Part shown: piece after piece, positions 62,000 to 64,000 of the stretch
Layout: each line of letters opens with the position of its first letter
How positions within the stretch are numbered: the first letter of the stretch is position 1
Assembly (NCBI RefSeq): GCF_001522585.2
Contig: NZ_CP013373.1
Coordinates: 2,914,001 to 2,978,000 of the forward strand
DNA: 64,000 bases
DNA from: Burkholderia sp. NRF60-BP8
GTDB lineage: Bacteria > Pseudomonadota > Gammaproteobacteria > Burkholderiales > Burkholderiaceae
Direction: 5' to 3'
Made by a program: the position numbers and the translations under genes
Notes under the pieces: model-generated
What the model was told of the DNA's origin: nothing
What the model saw: only the letters and a program-made list of their open reading frames with translations
The model's database searches: none

Positions 62000-62761
62000 T
62001 CAACTGCCTTTTGCGATGCGATCCTGGATGTGCTGCGCACGGCTCGCCGACGACGGATGCGAGCTCATCATCGAGCTCTGGCCGCCATCCATCTGCGCGA
62101 GCTTCTGGAAGCCGGTGACGAGGCCCTTCTGGCTCATGCCCTTCTGCTTCATCAGGTCGAACGAGTAGTCGTCGGCCGCGCTTTCCTGCGACTGCGAGAA
62201 CTGCGCGTTGATGAACTTCTCGGTGATGTCGCCGAGCTGCGAGCTCGACAGCGCCGCCACGCCCGGCGATGCGGCGCCGGCCGCGCTGCGCGCCGCGCTC
62301 ACGGCGTACGCCGTCTGCATCGCCTTCTTCGAGTGACCGAGTGCGACGTGGCCCATTTCGTGGCCGATCACGCCGCGCAGCTCGTCGTCGTTCATCATGT
62401 CCATCAGGCCGCTGTACACGCGCACGCAGCCGTTGCCCATCGCCCAGGCGTTGACGTCCTTGGTCAGGTAGACCTTGTAGTTGATCTTCTGGCCGTTCAG
62501 CGTCATGTCGCCGAAGCCCTTCATCACCTTCGTCAGGCGCTTCGCGTATGCGCTGTTCGGCGGCGCGATCTTCGATTCGGCGTCGCTCGACTTGCACGAT
62601 TCGTTCGACAGCGCGGCGATGTCGCTGTCCGACAGCGTCGCCGCCTTGTACAGGTTGGTCCCCGCCGACGCCAGGCTGTTCGCGTCGAGGCTCTGTACCC
62701 CGCCGCAGGCGCTCAACAGAAACGCCACGCCACACGCCGCCACCGCTTTCTTGAGTTGCAT
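62000..62761 (-). CDS. M48-family metalloprotease lipoprotein
   Basis: A 253-residue protein with a lipoprotein signal (LKKAVAACGVAFLLSAC, Cys at residue 19) and an M48 zinc-protease domain: HEMGH in LRGVIGHEMGHVALGHSKKA with SQSQESAADDYSFDLMKQKG supplying the Glu ligand. It resembles LoiP/YcaL-type outer-membrane-quality-control proteases. ATG 62761 (MQLKKAV) gives the usual signal length. Terminator lies downstream. Confidence 0.9.
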   Translation of the reverse strand: MQLKKAVAACGVAFLLSACGGVQSLDANSLASAGTNLYKAATLSDSDIAALSNESCKSSDAESKIAPPNSAYAKRLTKVMKGFGDMTLNGQKINYKVYLTKDVNAWAMGNGCVRVYSGLMDMMNDDELRGVIGHEMGHVALGHSKKAMQTAYAVSAARSAAGAASPGVAALSSSQLGDITEKFINAQFSQSQESAADDYSFDLMKQKGMSQKGLVTGFQKLAQMDGGQSSMMSSHPSSASRAQHIQDRIAKGS

Positions 62762-62974
62762 CCCGGAATCCCTCGATAGTTGTATTTGGGAGCGGCGATT
62801 TTGCATAATCCGGCAGAAAATTACCAGATGTTTACATCATATGACACGTTCATTACGCAGCGGATCGAAACGACACGGCGATCCGACACCGTATTGACGA
62901 CAAAAAGCGCGGCAATCGCCGCACGCCGGGGCGGCGAGCGGGACCGAAAACGGGCGGGCCTTCGCTCAGGCCGT

Positions 62975-63748
62975 CTAGTCGCGGCGCCGCGTCAGACGGC
63001 GCGCGACCAGCATCGGTAGCCGCATCGCGAAGCCGGTGAAAAGACGCAAGTGCATCCACGCGAGCAGCGCGTTGTCGCGGCCGTAGTGAAAGTGCGACAC
63101 GCCGCCTTCGTGGCGGCCGAAATAGCGCACCGGCGCGTCGATGCGGATCGGGCGCACGCCGGCCCAGCACAGCCGCACGGCCGCTTCGGGATCGAAGTCG
63201 AAGCCGCGCATCCACGGCTGGCGCCGCATGATCGCCGCCAGCGGCGCGACCGGATAGACCCGAAAGCCGTACAGCGAATCGCCGATCCCGGCCCACAGCG
63301 TCTCGAGGTCGGCCCACGCGTTCGACAGCCGGCGCCCCTGCACGCGCAACTGCGGCGCGCTCGCATCGAACTTCGGCACGCCGAGCACCATCGCGTCGGG
63401 CGCGGCCTGCGATGCCGCCATGAAAGCGGGGATCAGGTCGGCCGGATGCTGGCCGTCGGAATCCATCGTCAGCACGTGCGTGAAGCCGCTCGCGGCGGCC
63501 GCGTCGAGCCCCGCGAGCACCGCGGCGCCCTTGCCGCGATTCTCCGGCAGCACGATCACGCGCAAGCCGGGATCGCGCTCGGCCATCGCCTGCAGCCGTT
63601 CGGCGCTGCCGTCGGTGCTGCCGTCGACGACGACCCACACCGGATTCCACTGCTCGCGTGCCTGGCGCACGGTCGTGTCGACCTTGGCGCCCGGGTTGTA
63701 GCTGGGAATCAGGACGAGATGAGTGGACGACGCGTGCAGCTTGGACAT
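62975..63748 (-). CDS. Family 2 glycosyltransferase
   Basis: A 257-residue GT-A fold protein. THLVLIPSYNPGAKVDTTVR, VVDGSTDGSAERL, NRGKGAAVLAGLDAAAASGF and MDSDGQHPADLI (the DxD metal site) define the family; GFDFDPEAAVRLCWAGVRPI follows. It likely transfers a sugar to lipid or glycan; acceptor unknown. ATG 63748 (MSKLHASSTH) lacks a clear SD; an ATG at 63877, which overlaps the RidA-like stop (ATGA), would add 43 residues of low-complexity sequence and is the alternative. Confidence 0.85.
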   Translation of the reverse strand: MSKLHASSTHLVLIPSYNPGAKVDTTVRQAREQWNPVWVVVDGSTDGSAERLQAMAERDPGLRVIVLPENRGKGAAVLAGLDAAAASGFTHVLTMDSDGQHPADLIPAFMAASQAAPDAMVLGVPKFDASAPQLRVQGRRLSNAWADLETLWAGIGDSLYGFRVYPVAPLAAIMRRQPWMRGFDFDPEAAVRLCWAGVRPIRIDAPVRYFGRHEGGVSHFHYGRDNALLAWMHLRLFTGFAMRLPMLVARRLTRRRD

Positions 63749-63873
63749 GGGAACAGCCGAGGGCGAAGACGGGGATCCTGACAAAAGTGTATGACGTGCC
63801 GACGACCGCCGACACGCGTCGTCGACACCGGCCGCATGCCGGACCGGCTGCCGGATCGTGAGGCTCTCGCGCT

Positions 63874-64000
63874 TCATGACAGCCACTCCGCGGCATGGCC
63901 GGCGCTGGCCTCGATCTCGACCAGCAGGTCGTCGCGACATACGTCCGCGTGAACGAACAGCGGCCGCACGTGAGGACCGGCCGCCTCGCGCAGCACTTGG
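63874..64000 (-). CDS. RidA-like protein, C-terminal fragment at right edge
   Basis: The last 41 codons and stop of a gene entering from the right. The visible end reads VLREAAGPHVRPLFVHADVC and then DDLLVEIEASAGHAAEWLS. Strand order and the LVEIEA ending fit the RidA/YjgF family C-terminus. Whether the protein is a deaminase cannot be judged. Stop overlaps an ATG in frame with the glycosyltransferase. Confidence 0.6.
   Translation of the reverse strand, partial: QVLREAAGPHVRPLFVHADVCRDDLLVEIEASAGHAAEWLS

Noticed and set aside
1..64000. tRNA, rRNA or riboswitch genes
   Set aside because: No tRNA-like cloverleaf ends, rRNA stretches or known riboswitch cores were recognised by reading; a covariance search would be needed to exclude them fully.

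Overview
The window looks like a stretch of a Burkholderia main chromosome, most probably from the B. cepacia complex. G+C is roughly two thirds, coding is dense with long antisense shadow frames, and the gene neighbourhoods are typical of the genus: glyQS-gmhB-plsC, lptD-surA-pdxA-ksgA, fmdB-DUF502-aspS, ubiE-Tim44-ubiJ-ubiB. No rRNA, tRNA, CRISPR array, insertion sequence or integrase was seen. The genus call rests on recognition of gene content, not on a database search.

Layout. 1-873: 5'-truncated view of a TPR/glycosyltransferase-like gene that runs off the left edge. 1.2-6.6 kb: glycyl-tRNA synthetase (glyQ, glyS), gmhB, plsC and a YgjP-type metallopeptidase, closed by a 21-bp perfect inverted repeat, then gloA on the other strand. 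7.2-8.5 kb: a 14-bp tandem repeat array and a DMT permease. 8.6-14.2 kb (minus): outer-membrane biogenesis operon lptD-surA-pdxA-ksgA. 14.5-16.3 kb: amgK-murU, a peptidoglycan-sugar salvage pair divergent from lptD. 16.3-18.1 kb: a two-gene AT-richer insert, an SMC/RecF-like ATPase overlapping a small DUF4276/TOPRIM-like protein, read here as a candidate phage-defence module. 18.1-22.1 kb: Atm1-type ABC exporter, YciA-like thioesterase, nitrate-reductase-associated protein and fdhD. 22.1-29.2 kb (minus): a TetR-headed beta-oxidation operon (tetR, acyl-CoA dehydrogenase, FadB-like fusion, thiolase) plus an enoyl-CoA hydratase behind a terminator.

29.4-44.2 kb (minus): cardiolipin-synthase-like PLD protein with nudB; aspS with DUF502 and fmdB; methyltransferase, ubiB, ubiJ, Tim44-like protein, ubiE; DUF971, HIT protein; and a 1339-residue FAD/Fe-S oxidoreductase. 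44.8-47.1 kb: ilvA and queF. 47.2-52.1 kb: VOC protein, then a D-amino-acid cluster (RidA, D-aminoacylase, RpiR-type regulator, divergent D-serine-deaminase-like enzyme) around a 19-bp perfect palindrome that resembles a HexR operator. 52.3-63.9 kb: DJ-1/PfpI, MarR and DHA2 efflux pump, EcsC, HSL-type esterase, CHRD protein, outer-membrane barrel candidate, class II aldolase, a PLD lipoprotein, an M48 lipoprotein protease, a family 2 glycosyltransferase and the C-terminal end of another RidA-like gene at the right edge.

The most promising items for follow-up are the ATPase plus DUF4276-like pair at 16.3-18.1 kb, the RpiR palindrome and D-amino-acid cluster at 47.8-52.1 kb, two places where a good plus-strand terminator has no plus-strand gene in front of it (about 29.39 and 57.66 kb; possible small RNAs), and two unrelated-looking intergenic arrays that share a 14-bp period.
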